A stretch of 64,000 bases of DNA from Owenia fusiformis. Its lineage: Eukaryota; Annelida; Polychaeta; Sabellida; Oweniidae. The stretch is taken from contig CAIIXF020000007.1 of NCBI GenBank assembly GCA_903813345.2, positions 31,793,564 to 31,857,563 of the forward strand. The letters run 5' to 3'. Numbering within the stretch: the first letter of the stretch is position 1; every line of letters begins with the position of its first letter. This document shows positions 11,601 through 23,800 of this stretch, piece after piece. Below the pieces are notes generated by a model. It was given only the letters and a program-made list of their open reading frames with translations, ran no database searches and was not told the origin of the DNA. A program made the translations under genes and the position numbers.

Positions 11601-14177
11601 TAACAATCAGAGATGTGGGTAATTGGTGACAGATACAAAGGAGTGAGATGTTGGCAAATAGTGAGATCATACAAGAGAGGGAGATGTGATTAATTGGTGA
11701 TAGATATGAGGTAATAAAAGGGAGATAATAGCAATTGGTGAGATCATTCAAGAGAGGGAGACGTGGGTAACTGGTGAGACCATACAGGAGAGGGAGAAGT
11801 GGGTAATTGCCAATTGGTGATATATACAAGGAGAATGAGATGTGGGTAGTTGGTGAGACCATACAAGAGGGGGAGAAGTGGGTAATTGCCAATTGGGTGA
11901 TATATACAAGGAGAATGAGATGTGGGTAATTGGTGAGACCATACAAGAGAGGGAGAAGTGGGTAATTGCCAATTGGTGATATATACAAGGAGAATGAGAT
12001 GTGGGTAATTGGTGAGACCATACAAGAGGGGGAGAAGTGGGTAATTGCCAATTGGGTGATATATACAAGGAGAGTTAGATGAGGGTACTTGGTGAGACCA
12101 TACAAGAGAGGGAGAAGTGGGTAATTGCCAATTGGTGATATATACAAGGAGAGTTAGATGAAGGTAGTTGGTGAGACCATACAAGAGAGGGAGATGTGGG
12201 TAATTGGTGATAGATACAAGAAAGTAGATGTAGGTAATTTGTAATAGATTCAAAAAGGGGGATGCGGGCAAATGGTGAGACCATACATGAGAAGGAGAAG
12301 TGGGTAATTGCCAATTGGTGATATATACAAGAGAATGAGGTGTGGGTAATTGGTGAGACCATGCAAGAGAGGGAGATGTGGGTAATTGGCTAATTGCCAA
12401 TTGGTGATATATACAAGAGAATGAGGTGTGAGTAATTGGTGAGACCATGCAAGAGAGGGAGAAGTAGGTAATTGCCAATTGGTGATATATACAAGAGAAT
12501 GAGGTGTGGGTAATTGGTGAGACCATGCAAGAGAGGGAGATGTGGGTAATTGGTGATAGATACAAGAAGGGAGATGTAGGTAATTGGTCATAGATACAAG
12601 AAGGGAGGGCAATTGATTAGACCATAAAATAGAGGGAGTTGGCAAATGGTGAGACCATACACAAGAGAGGTAGATGTGGGCAAATGGTGAGATCATACAT
12701 GTACAGGGAGATGTGGGCAAAAAAATCTCTAAAGTGCACACTTTATTTCAGGAAAACAAAAGATTTTTACAATAATTTATTATTTTTTTCTATAACAATG
12801 GTTAACCATTCTTATTATTTGGGAGAATTTGAATTTTTCACCCGTTTTTGCACTTTGAATCCATAATAACTTCCCTAATTTATAACATATCATGACTATT
12901 TTGGGAATAAGAATAAATTGGTAAATTGTATATGTTGCTTGTAATTTTGTCACCCCTTATAAATTTGATTCTGCCTTTAAAGTTGACACTTACTATGAGT
13001 GAAGCAGGGTTGTGTCTTGGTGGCAGGGCGCAATAGTATCGCATGAAATACTGTCCACATAGATCTTGCAACTCATCCTACAAAGAAACAATAAATTTAG
13101 TTACAGTGCTCACCATAAATAAATAACACCTGAATTTGCTGAAGTGAGGATTCCCCATGTTAAAATTCAGAGAATTTTCAAGAGGTCATTCATCAGTTGA
13201 TGAAAGTATACAAAATCTAAAATATACAAAACTTACAGGATGTGTAGACATTATTGGAAATTATGAAGTGTCAAATCATAATGGTCTGGAAATGGTGATA
13301 GAAAAGTCAGGTGTCATTTATTTATGGTGAGCATAGTACAGGTGTATTTATGAACATCTACAAAAACTTCAAAGACTTTGTTATACTTACAAAGAAATGG
13401 ACAAATATGTCTGTAGAACTAGAAATAATCAGTTAACAGGTTTCCTATTACCATAAATGTGGGGTTGATTTGAAACTACTTGCGTGTTGACCAGGATTGT
13501 TGAAATCTTGGGGTTGAAAATTACTAAATGATTATTTAGATAAAATTCAGCTTTGTGTCAAGTACTGACAACATTTTAAAACCCCAAGATTCCAACATAC
13601 ATGTACATGTAGGCTACTAGAAGTTGTGAAAAATCAACCCCACATTTATGGCATTGGGGGTACAGGTTTCCATACCTTATAATCTTTGATAATGTCAGAT
13701 TTGGGCCTCTCAAGCCTGTCCAACCTCTTCTCAATTTTCTTTAGCATACTATAGACCTGCTGCATAGACTGCAAAATGAAATAAGAGTATTAGCTGGTTG
13801 GTTTTTGGGTTTATTGGAAGACATGACAACTTATCCCGTTCCCGGGAACGGGATAAATGACAACGGAACGGTGTTCATGTTGCGATTACTGTACTGTCTA
13901 TACTGGGCCTACATTTCTGATTGAAATGCATCAGGGAATCATCGGTAAAATCTATTTTCCGTATATTGTACAACTGACAATGAATGTACATGTTATATTC
14001 ACCTTAGGCTCCAGGCCTATATAGTCTATTATATTATTAACTTACAGGCTCGGCAGGCGCCGCTGTTGGCCTAGCATTATCTTGAACATGAACATGGTGA
14101 TGGTCTTGATCTGTACTGCCGGGTCTAGGGCTAACACCACTTCCAGCAATGAACATGTCTTCCTGGCTGTTTTCCAT
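5692..14177 (-). CDS. Accessory protein of the 25-kb transposon, unknown family (245 aa)
   Basis: Minus-strand exons 14046-14177, 13676-13768, 12994-13077, 11057-11176, 10546-10668, 6097-6200 and 5692-5773. Every junction is GT-AG and phases agree (0,0,0,0,0,2), giving 245 codons and a TAG stop. The start ATG at 14177 gives MENSQEDMFIAGSG, followed by a His-rich DQDHHHVHVQD stretch. Residues ~45-75 are a probable coiled coil (LKKIEKRLDRLERP). Next come DLCGQYFMRYYC, basic GEDRRRTSS, and a tail rich in charged residues (RWEDLKKIQTEAI). I recognise no domain. It is divergent from the transposase with 720 bp between starts. Being intact, spliced and inside the TIRs, it is probably an element-encoded helper, for instance a binder of the subterminal repeats. 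A captured host gene is the alternative. A candidate poly(A) signal (AATAAA on the minus strand) is at 5501-5506. Confidence 0.8.
7952..8062. repeat. Short hairpin within the nested element
   Basis: TTTTTGATACAGGGTATATC at ~7952 and its exact inverse near 8043-8062, about 70 bp apart. Possibly a tiny MITE. A separate near-perfect palindrome (GGTGATATATATATCATCC) lies near 8529. Confidence 0.7.
8720..8910. repeat. Dispersed repeat, copy 1
   Basis: Shares an ordered series of blocks with 26610-26765 in the same orientation: ACTGGACATTTGTATAACTATCA, CACATAAGGGTAATATGAAA, CCACCTAGTGGCGAAACTGG. Both copies lie inside the 25-kb element. Confidence 0.7.
10257..10469. mobile_element. MITE-like inverted repeat
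   Basis: Left arm CAATGGAACAACTATTCTTC through GGAGGCAATTTCCAAC pairs with right arm GTTGGAAATTGTCTCC through GGATGTTCCATTG. About 60-bp arms and no coding capacity. It lies in intron 5 of the accessory gene. Confidence 0.75.
11205..12725. repeat. Minisatellite with ~36-bp units
   Basis: Roughly 40 copies of a unit like GGTAATTGGTGAGACCATAC plus AAGAGAGGGAGAAGTG, with longer composite units carrying ATTGCCAATTGGTGATATAT. It fills the intron between accessory-gene exons 3 (12994-13077) and 4 (11057-11176). Several long open frames cross it only because the repeat lacks stops; they are not genes. Confidence 0.95.
13107..13333. mobile_element. MITE with ~27-bp TIRs
   Basis: Starts TGCTCACCATAAATAAAT and ends with its inverse ATTTATTTATGGTGAGCA, 227 bp in all, non-coding, in intron 2 of the accessory gene. 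Confidence 0.85.
13451..13651. mobile_element. MITE with ~21-bp TIRs
   Basis: CCATAAATGTGGGGTTGATT at the left is inverted at the right as AATCAACCCCACATTTATGG; 201 bp, non-coding, in intron 2 of the accessory gene. A second internal pair (CTTGGGGTT / AACCCCAAG) adds to the hairpin. Confidence 0.85.
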
Positions 14178-14897
14178 TTTCTTATCACATAAACTGGAAA
14201 TTTCAAATTTAAAATATGCACATAATGATAAAGCTCTCTTTTATCTATCAAGTTACGAATCTTGGCCACGGCTAGCCTAACTCACTCTCATTTTCGATTT
14301 TGTCCGAATTTCGTCTGGTCAATATCGCTACTCGGATTTGGAACCCAAAATAATTGTTTCTACGTATAAAAGTTGAACATAAATATTGCCCTTGTGAACT
14401 TATATATATCCACGTGCTATTGTTTACAAATATATAGGTAAGTGGGCGGGTACAAAGCATAAAAACAAAAGAAATATTTACCTTATATCAATATCACAAA
14501 GCAGCCAACCAATGGACGTCGCGTTCACAGACCAACCACTGCGATTACTACGCATTTAATAACATAATTCTATAACATCTATTAATGTCGGCCAATGGCA
14601 ATGTTGACAAATGTTTCATTTTTAATAACTGTATTAAGTTTTGACTTCTTTTCATGATTAACATTAGATTTGATGTTTAAAAGTAGATGGGGAATGCCAA
14701 ATTCTCGGGGATTATATCCTGCGTATATGAGTGTGACGTCATCAATGTTTAGTGCGCCATATTTGATTTCGATAAAATCAAGATGAACATTTGAAGATAT
14801 TCAAACTCCACATTTATTATTGAAGATGTCAACATGCCATTGAAAAGAATATTTTGATAGTGACTCTTTTGAACGCTTACAATACCACACTACTGGT
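14178..14897. promoter_or_regulatory. Shared promoter interval between the two transposon genes
   Basis: 720 bp between the divergent ATGs at 14177 (minus) and 14898 (plus). It must hold both 5' untranslated regions and the promoter(s), unless untranslated exons lie elsewhere. A full CRE palindrome TGACGTCA is at 14734-14741. No nested repeat interrupts this interval, unlike nearly every intron of the element. Promoter function is inferred from layout. Confidence 0.6.
14734..14741. promoter_or_regulatory. CRE-like palindrome TGACGTCA
   Basis: Exact 8-bp CREB/ATF consensus about 160 bp upstream of the transposase ATG, in the divergent promoter interval. Chance occurrence is possible. Confidence 0.4.
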
Positions 14898-17800
14898 ATG
14901 GAGACATTCAGATGCAGACCGTGTGAGGTATCATTTGACAGGAAGAAGAAACTTGAAGATCATTTGACAACATCGAAACACAAACGTTTAAAACTGATTT
15001 CTCAATTTCCCGAGGCCGAGCAAGAAACTGGTGGTAATGATGCTCGTGTTGACAACCCTGGCCCTGCCCACGGATGTATAAATGGAAGTAATGATGAAAG
15101 TGAAACTGACGCTGAGCTGTTCCAAGAAGTAGATCTAAGCCTAGATGATGATCATTCTAGGCCTTGGGCTATTGATGATGATATTGTGATGTCTGAGTCG
15201 GAGTCTGAGGATGATTATGCTTATGGGCCGTACAGTGATGATGAGAACATGTACAATAGTGATTTTGAAGAACTGGAAGGTAAATGAATTCAAATGAATA
15301 AGTGGGGTTTGTGTAAAAAACCGGGTAACCGGGTGACCGGGTACCTTACCTTCCTACCAGGGTTAGGAATTTGATTTTTTCATTTCATGCCTCAAAATGC
15401 CCAACTGACATCCCACTGAACGTACCAGTGACACAACCAATCAAGCAAACAACCAAACAAGCACCAAAATTTATCTACCAATAAATGTTAAAGGAAAACT
15501 ACGAAAAAAGCACTCATTTTCACGTTTGAATCGCCTATTATCACCCACATAGCAATTTTATATGCTGATACGCTCAAGAAATTTTCAAGATTGCTGTTTT
15601 TCAAGATGGCCACTAATTATGAAAACATGTTTCGTTTGGTGGGATTTGCTACTCCATGGAGTTGCTGTTTTTCTAGTTTGATACTGTATATCTCTAAAAA
15701 TTGATATTTTCAGAAAAGTTCATGTACATGTCATGAATGCCAACATTCTACGTTTACTGCTAATATGATGTATAATTCATGTAATTGCACTGAATAGAAT
15801 TATATCAATTTCATTTCAGATAGAGAATACTACCCCTTTCCAACAAAGGCTTTTTATTTGTTGTATGTTATGAGAACATCTAGGACACATCATATGGTAA
15901 GTGTACAATATAAACAGACAGATTGGGGGAAAAATAAACAAAAAGGTTACTACTTGTATTTATATTTATCTTCAAGGCCTCTGTAAAGTTTTGACCACTT
16001 TGGCTAATATATAATAAATAATGTAATGTAATAAAGATGCGGTAATGTGAAACTTATTTGTCAAATTAAAGCACTTGAAAATTGAAGCACTTTTCCAAAA
16101 ATTGTCAGCTAATTGAGCCTATCAAGCCTTTACACTGCAAGGATGCAAAACAAAGAATTACTTCCTTTGGCCTTATGTGCTTAGTCAATAAATACTGTCT
16201 GTTTTGGATATCATTAATTGACTATGAATACTACAATTGTTTGTTATAAATCAAAGTGTTCAAACTACACTTTTATTATATCACCACCAAAAGTGTTATG
16301 GTCTCAGTTTTTTGTGACGGCGGTTGGTGGTTGGCTTCCGGCAGTTGGCGTCCGGCGGTTGGCGTCTGTAAAAATTTCTTACAACTTTCAATAACTTAAC
16401 AAATACTGTTTAGACTGACTTCATTTTTTCCTGAATCATCTACAAGTTCACAGAAGTTCAAATCTGACTTTCTGACATCTGACCTTCAATGACCTTCTCA
16501 AGGTCAAAAAGGTCTTTTTTCATTTTGCTTCAACTTCAAATTGAACAATCTTTTTTTTTTAAATCATCTACAAAGTCTCAGAAGTTCATATCTGACTTTA
16601 GATTTGAGATTTGACCTTCAATGACCTTCTCTAGGTCAAAAAAGGTCAGAAAGGTCTTTTTTCAACTTGCTTCAAAAGGACTTAAAAGAATTTCAAAATC
16701 ATCTTCAAGATCCCAGAAGCTCAAATCTGATTAAGATTTCAGTATCTGACTTTCATTGACATTCTCAAGGTCAAAAAGGTCTTTCCAACTTGTTTTAATT
16801 TTTTTTAAGTGGTGTTTTGTCATGTTAATGCCTTGTTTTTTCATTTCTTTTAGTCTGATCCTATGATGAACATGGTTATTCATGCCATGAGGGAGTTGAG
16901 TGTAGAAGGTGTTCCTTCGTTGCGACAGTTGAAGGCCTTTGAAATCCCCAATCTAGAGAGCTCATCAATGATAAAAAAGGCATGCAGGCATACATTTTTT
17001 TAACATTGGAATATAGTTTGATCATAGATTTACAAGGTGTTTGATGAAGTTTTCATTGTTAATTACTCTCAATGCAAATAGGCAAATTAAAACATAACTG
17101 AGTGGTAATCCCGAACTTATCCCAGAAATCGGATTGCACAACCAGGCAGACACAGAAATGAAAAAGAGGGAAATAATTTTTGCAGCTATTCAATGCTTTG
17201 GTCATATTGTATAGTTTATTAAATGAACGATTTATTTACAGCAAATTCTATGTCTGCAAGATACCCTTCATGCTATTTGTGCTCCTACATGTTATCTGTG
17301 CTCCTCTTATTTAAACATTGTTTAATTTACAGTTCCAACATAATGAAGCTCCAGTTTATATGGTTTCCCCTGGCAAAATAGCACAGATGATTGTATCCAA
17401 TCCCAGGATGAAGCTAAACACTAGCCAGCAGGTTGAAGAAGAAGAAGTGCAATCCAATGTGCCCAAAACACAAAGCAATGCCAGACGATGGCATAGACTG
17501 AACTTTGAAGGTAAATGAATTTTAGATGTGTAGGTTCATGATGGTGGCAATTGTGATACATCTACATTCTCCATAGTATGCCCTTTTCTCGGAAACATTC
17601 ATGAATGATTTAGTGGTATTTTATGAATACATAGCATTTTGACAGTCTAAATCTTTTTCTAAATGTCCAGAGTGTAGTAAATTGATTACATTTTCAGAGG
17701 GAAATATCAACATCCCATTTAACATATTTGCGGATAGTTTTGGCACAGCCACAAGTAAAAGATGGGCTCCAGCAGTAGGTGTACAGATGCAGCCTTCAGG

Positions 17801-20800
17801 TATTTTCATTAGAGTTATAGAGAATTATGTGTGAATAACACCCACAGGCCTCTAGGAAAGTGAAACAATGAGAACTCTTTGATATGTGGGAATAGAAGGC
17901 AGTTTTGTGATTTAAAGTTGGAATGTCATTCTTTTATGCACCATTTATATATGACAAGGAATGGAATGAATCAAAGAATTCTAAAATTGAATTTTGCAAA
18001 GGTGGGCTGTATCGAAACATTGTTATGAAGTATAGTGTAGCTATATGTGCATGTTTGTGAACTTCTACTGTTTAGGTTTCTCCACAGATTACAAGAGCAA
18101 ATATACGTTTCCTCTTGGCATCTCAACAGATGTCTCAGAAGCAGTTTTGGTTGGGGATGTATGCATGGAATTGCAAGATATTAAAGGGTATTTATTTACT
18201 ATTTTTTTATTTAATACCCGAAACAATATTGATTTAGTTTTTTCAAAGTTATGACAAATGCTATAGATTGGTCCATTTGTTGAACACCCTGTACAAAGTT
18301 TAATCTTATATCTGTATATACATAGTGGGGAATCAAAATGAGGGCACAGCCGCTGACTGCGACTTGGGTAACTGTTCAACGTAGTCCAGCGCCAAAATTG
18401 AGGGACAGTGCCTTCCACATCAATGGACAAAACTGAGGAATCAAGGTATTTTGCTACTGTTTCAGCTTAATCTGGAAAACCGATTATCTTCTAATGATCA
18501 ACAACAATGGATACAGAGTAATATCTAAGTCACCGAATAGACACTAAAATAAAATTCAAAATACCTTGATTCTTCAGTTTTGTGCTTAGATGTGGAAGGC
18601 ACTGCCGGATGTTTCCCCATTTTTGCTCTGGGGTGAGTTGTAAAATTATGCGAGTCGCAGTCCGTGGCTGTGCCCTCATTTTGATTTTCCACCGTGATAT
18701 ATGATAAACTTTATTGATGAAGACATAATCAAGAAATAATGTTCATTTACAGAACAAAAATAGAAACATATGATGCAAAGAAAAATGTTGTTGCACACAT
18801 TACCTGTCATGTTGGGTGCTTTGTCACAGATTTGATGGCCTCTTCAGACCTGTGTAGCCACCTTGGTAGTAGTGCTAGGATGTACTGTCCAAAATGCAAA
18901 GTAAGTTGCATTTAGAATTATCATAAATATATTTGTCAGTAGTACTCTCTGTGATCCTAAGAATCAATTAATTTATTGCATTATCAGTTATTTATCTGTA
19001 AGTCTGCAAATTCAGTAGGCTATCTGATTTGATTACTAATAACTATTTTATGATACTGTAACATTTACATTATCATTTTACACCAAAGGTAACTAAGGGT
19101 GACTATAGCCTGTGCCAGTCTAGAACAACAACAGACACAAAGAAAGACTTGGCTAAGTAAGTATTTTATGCTGTCAAAATAAGACATTATTGTGCAAAGT
19201 GTTGAAATCAATAGTTCTTCAATGTATCTAATGTTCTTTTATCACAAGTTACACTAAATTTGGTTGGATGAAGTAAAGTTATCTGTTCATATTCCTTATT
19301 ATGATCAATAGCAGCTTTTGAGATTTATCAATCTCATTTGGTTAAATGTATCTCAACACTTTTACCAGGCCACCGTGTCTCTGTAGCAGATTTTGACAAG
19401 TCTAGCTTGTATATTTTTGTTTTGACTTTCAGTTTAAATAGAATGGTCAGTATGCAAGAAAGGCGTAATTACCAAAGAGGAACAGGAACAAAAGCTGGAG
19501 ATAATCCTCTGTTTGAAGATAACTTGGAAGACATCAATCCACACAGGTAAGATATACGAGATGAAGACTGTACCAAATATATAAAAGCAAACCCATACCC
19601 TGACTTTTCTGTATGGAAAATCATGTTTTAAGCTCTTTCTCACTGGTAAGAATCAAATCGACAGACAAACAATGTCTCTGATTGGTCAAATCGACAGACA
19701 AACAATGGCGATTTCAAAATTTTCTAAACAAGCTTCGAATACTTCGAATAATTAAATGTTGATCTCTGGCGTTTTAACCAATATCATAGCTTGTTATGAC
19801 GTAATATGTGTGTCATCGCTAAAACTCTGGGGTTTTCCCTCCTCTTATTATACAGGGTGGGCCAAATAAAACCAATACCCAACTTCAAATCAGGATAAAA
19901 ATAGCTACATTCAATATGGTACATTGACTCACATATCATTTTAAAGGTTATATATTTTCAAACAATTTGGTATATAACACTTTGTCATGAAATCAATAGT
20001 AATGTTTTATTATACTTATTTGGGAGGCCGGGTTGCTATTTACGGTCTCCAGATTTTAGGGGGAAAATAGTAAATCTGCGGAATTATGTTAATTTTTTAT
20101 TTATAGAATATCATTTTTTGTTAGGTGAATACATGCTTGGATATTGATATTTGCATCATTGTGTGACTTTAATTATTGTTTATGAATATCAGTGCTGTTT
20201 AATATCATTTTATTTATTTATTATTTAACCAATTTTAACAATTGCTCAATTTACCCCCTCCCCCTTTCCCCCTCTGCGTCAACAATAAGCTCCAAGTGGC
20301 AATCTATCGATAGCCTTATTGAGAGATGTCTGTTGAAATTCATTCAACATTAGGATTCTGTTTCAGCTCATCAATGCTGTTTATTGGATGCTTGTGATTG
20401 TACCATTTCCTTGAGATTTAGTCTAATTGCTCAATGTATGGCAATCAACCACATTAGCATCGGGGCTGTTGGCAGGCCAAGCATCGAGATCAATCAAATT
20501 GACACCTTATTCGCTAAGGAATGCCAATGTCTCCTTTGATCTATGGTACGAGGCATATCTTGTTGGAAAATAAAATCCTCGTCACATATATGTTTAATGT
20601 CTTTTAATAGAACCCTTTTGAGTACTTATTGATGGTAAACAAAACTGAAATTCATAAAAAATATGTTTAGTCACACAACTATGCACATATAGAACCATGT
20701 ATTCACCTAACAAAATGATATTCTATAAATAAAAAATTAACATAATTCCGCAGATTTACTATTTTCTCCCTAAAATCTGGAGACCTTAAAAAGCAACCCG

Positions 20801-23800
20801 ACCTCCCAAATATGTATAGTAAAACTTTAATATTGATTTCATGACATAGTGTTATATATCAAAATGTCCGAAAATGGATAACCTTTAAAATGATATATAA
20901 ATCAATGTATCATATTGAACCTAGCTATTTTTATCCTGATTCAAAGTTGGGTATTGGTTTTTTTTGGCCCACCCTGTATATAAGGCTTATCAAGTTCAAA
21001 TATAAAAGCACTACGTCAATTATAAAGTAGTTTAATTCGTTGAAAAAAAATTCAAAATCGACATTTACTGTCCGCCATCTTAGATGAGAAGGTAACTGCC
21101 GTTACCGCATCTTGATTCTGACCAGTGTTTCTACTCACAACTCCAAAAGCATTCAATGTTATACGTGTACATTAGTTAACAATAAAGTGTACAAGTTTTG
21201 GAAAGATAGGTTGCAGTAATTCAATATGGCTGAGACTTTAATTTTCAAAATAACACTTGTTATAAATAAATGATAATATTTATTTATGTAAATAAATAAA
21301 CCAAAACTATAAAGTGAAAAGTATTGTTTAATTTTCCTTAACCCTTTAACGGTTAGCTATAGAGAATTACATCAACTGTTAGAGGGGGCAGATCTGCTAC
21401 TGTATGATCTCCATAAGGAACAATCATACGAGGCCTTATTGTGTATCATTGAAAACGAAAAGCTTATTCAATTTTTTCCTTACTTTTAACTATATTGAGC
21501 CATTATTAATGAGATACTAGTATTCATATTGTAAGAACATAGAGGTTCATCGATTCAAGTCAAAACTACTGAAAAATAGGACATATCAGTAAGTTTAACC
21601 AGCTATAACTTTCATCCTAGAGGTGTTAGAGTCACAATGGTTTCACTAAAAGATGCCTTATTCAATTTTAAGAAAAGCCAGAAAATGTCAAGTCACGAGA
21701 TCGATCAACCACAGATCTGCCCCCCTAAATTACCATTTAAGGATTAAATTGTACATGTAGATAGCTTAATTTAATTTAATTTGTCATGAAACTACTGTAT
21801 TTTTAAATTTTAGTTTGGTACCTTATGGGACACTTCATATGCTGTCTTTAGGCCTCATAAAGCAGCTGGCCAAGGCCATTACCAAAAGGGTCAATAACAC
21901 AGAACTGATGGAAGCAGTCACCACAACCTTCAACAGTTCCCTCAAAACAGTGAGCAAATTAGAACTATTCAAATTCTGCAGTTATTAATCTCTTGCAAAA
22001 AGTGTGAAATATGGTAGGCTAGCTGGCAGAATTACTGAGAATACAGTATTTCCTTAGAAATTGTAATGAAATGGTGACTTTTCTTAACAAGTTACAGATC
22101 AAATCACTGATCATAGTTCCTGACATGATAAAAATCTTTAAATAAAATTATAATAATGAGTCACTAGACTACATATAAAATAGAAAGAATGTATATATGA
22201 TGTTGACTGTTTTCCTTTATTTCCTTTACAGTTTACCAAGTACATATCAAGCAGACAAGGAAAAGATTTTAAAGCATGGGTAAGTGTTGCTGTACTAATA
22301 GGGCTGTCACATGCACAGGGGTTTTCTTAATGACACCCAGTGACTTCATAGTCAAGAAAAAATTAATGATTTTAACAGATACCAACTCTCTCATAAGTCA
22401 ATGCCTCACGTGTACTTTAGGACGATTGTATGATAACAAAGTTGGTTTATTATTCGCTCACAATGGATATATTTTATTTTCAGATTCAGATTGCACCTTT
22501 CATTTGTGATGTCTGTAAACCTGGTGACAACCTAGCAGCTGCTGCTATTAAATTGGCAAAGGTATGACTTCTTTCTGGTTTTAAAGCACCATTTGGTCAT
22601 TCAAATAGATGTTGTCTACAGGTTTCCATCCAAACTGTTTCATGGATTCATATGAAATTTTCAAGGATGTTTCACAATGTGAAAGTTTGAAAGTGATCAC
22701 CTAATCATTGGTTGCCAAGGGTCACAGCAGCCACAATGGCATGAAATCACCAAACACCTAGATATTGATGATTTTGCCTAGGAATGACCTTTACCTCAGA
22801 TCATCTAATCATGGGTTGCCTACGAAGGAGATGTCCTTTTAGTAGACGGAATGACAGATAGATGATGGACAGACCACCTTGCTTTATATTTGTATCTCTT
22901 TCACTGTTACTTAGTATTTCTTTGTTTATAGCTTTGTAAAGCAGCATTCAGAAATGGCAACAACATTGCAGATTTGGCTGAAGATTACCATCACCATCTA
23001 AAAACATCCATTCCTGATCTTATGTCAAATAAGGTTCATACATTGCTACATGTGGTGAGTTTCAATCCTACCTAAAAGTATGCTTAGTTATTGTCATCAA
23101 TTTAATGAGTGAGGGATGTGGTGTCAGTTTACTTGTATGCACACTTCAAGATTAGGTAACAGCAGCACATAGTAAAACTAAAACCTGTCATTGAATTAGC
23201 AAAGAATGTTTTTGCTATAATTCACAACTATAACTGATAATTTGTATTTTACTAGGTTTATTCAAATTCACTCCCATACTTTGGGATTTAATATACAGAA
23301 GGCTCATCGGATTTAATTATATTTGACCTTCAGTAATTTTTTCACTAATTCTATAACCTATTTAATTACAGATTCATTTTTTGACAGATTTAACTTGTAA
23401 TTTATAGCAAAAATTATCCTTTTTAATTCAATAAGATATTCTTTAGCTGCTCTCCATACCAATTTAAGGAAGAATTAAAGAATAAGTACTAACTACCTGG
23501 TATATCCATAAACTATATACTATATTATATATGTGTATTGTGTATGCATGATCAGTTTATACTCATTTTTAGAGGGAAGATATACAGGAACACGGTCCAT
23601 TAATGGAGTTCTCTGAAGATATATTTGAGAAGAGCCACAAGAATTTTAGGTGAAAATAATTTTCAAATATTAAAGGCACAGTCTTACACTATGCTCAAGC
23701 TAGTAATTACAGGCTGTCACTTGGTTGGTTTGTGTTTTGCTGTCATATTGAAAATGAAAAACATTAATAGGCAAGATAACCCATTTCATCGTTTTCCCCT

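Noticed and set aside
11339-12741. Several long overlapping minus-strand open frames (up to 273 codons)
   Set aside because: They run through the ~36-bp minisatellite, occur in several frames at once and translate to repeats of the unit. No gene.
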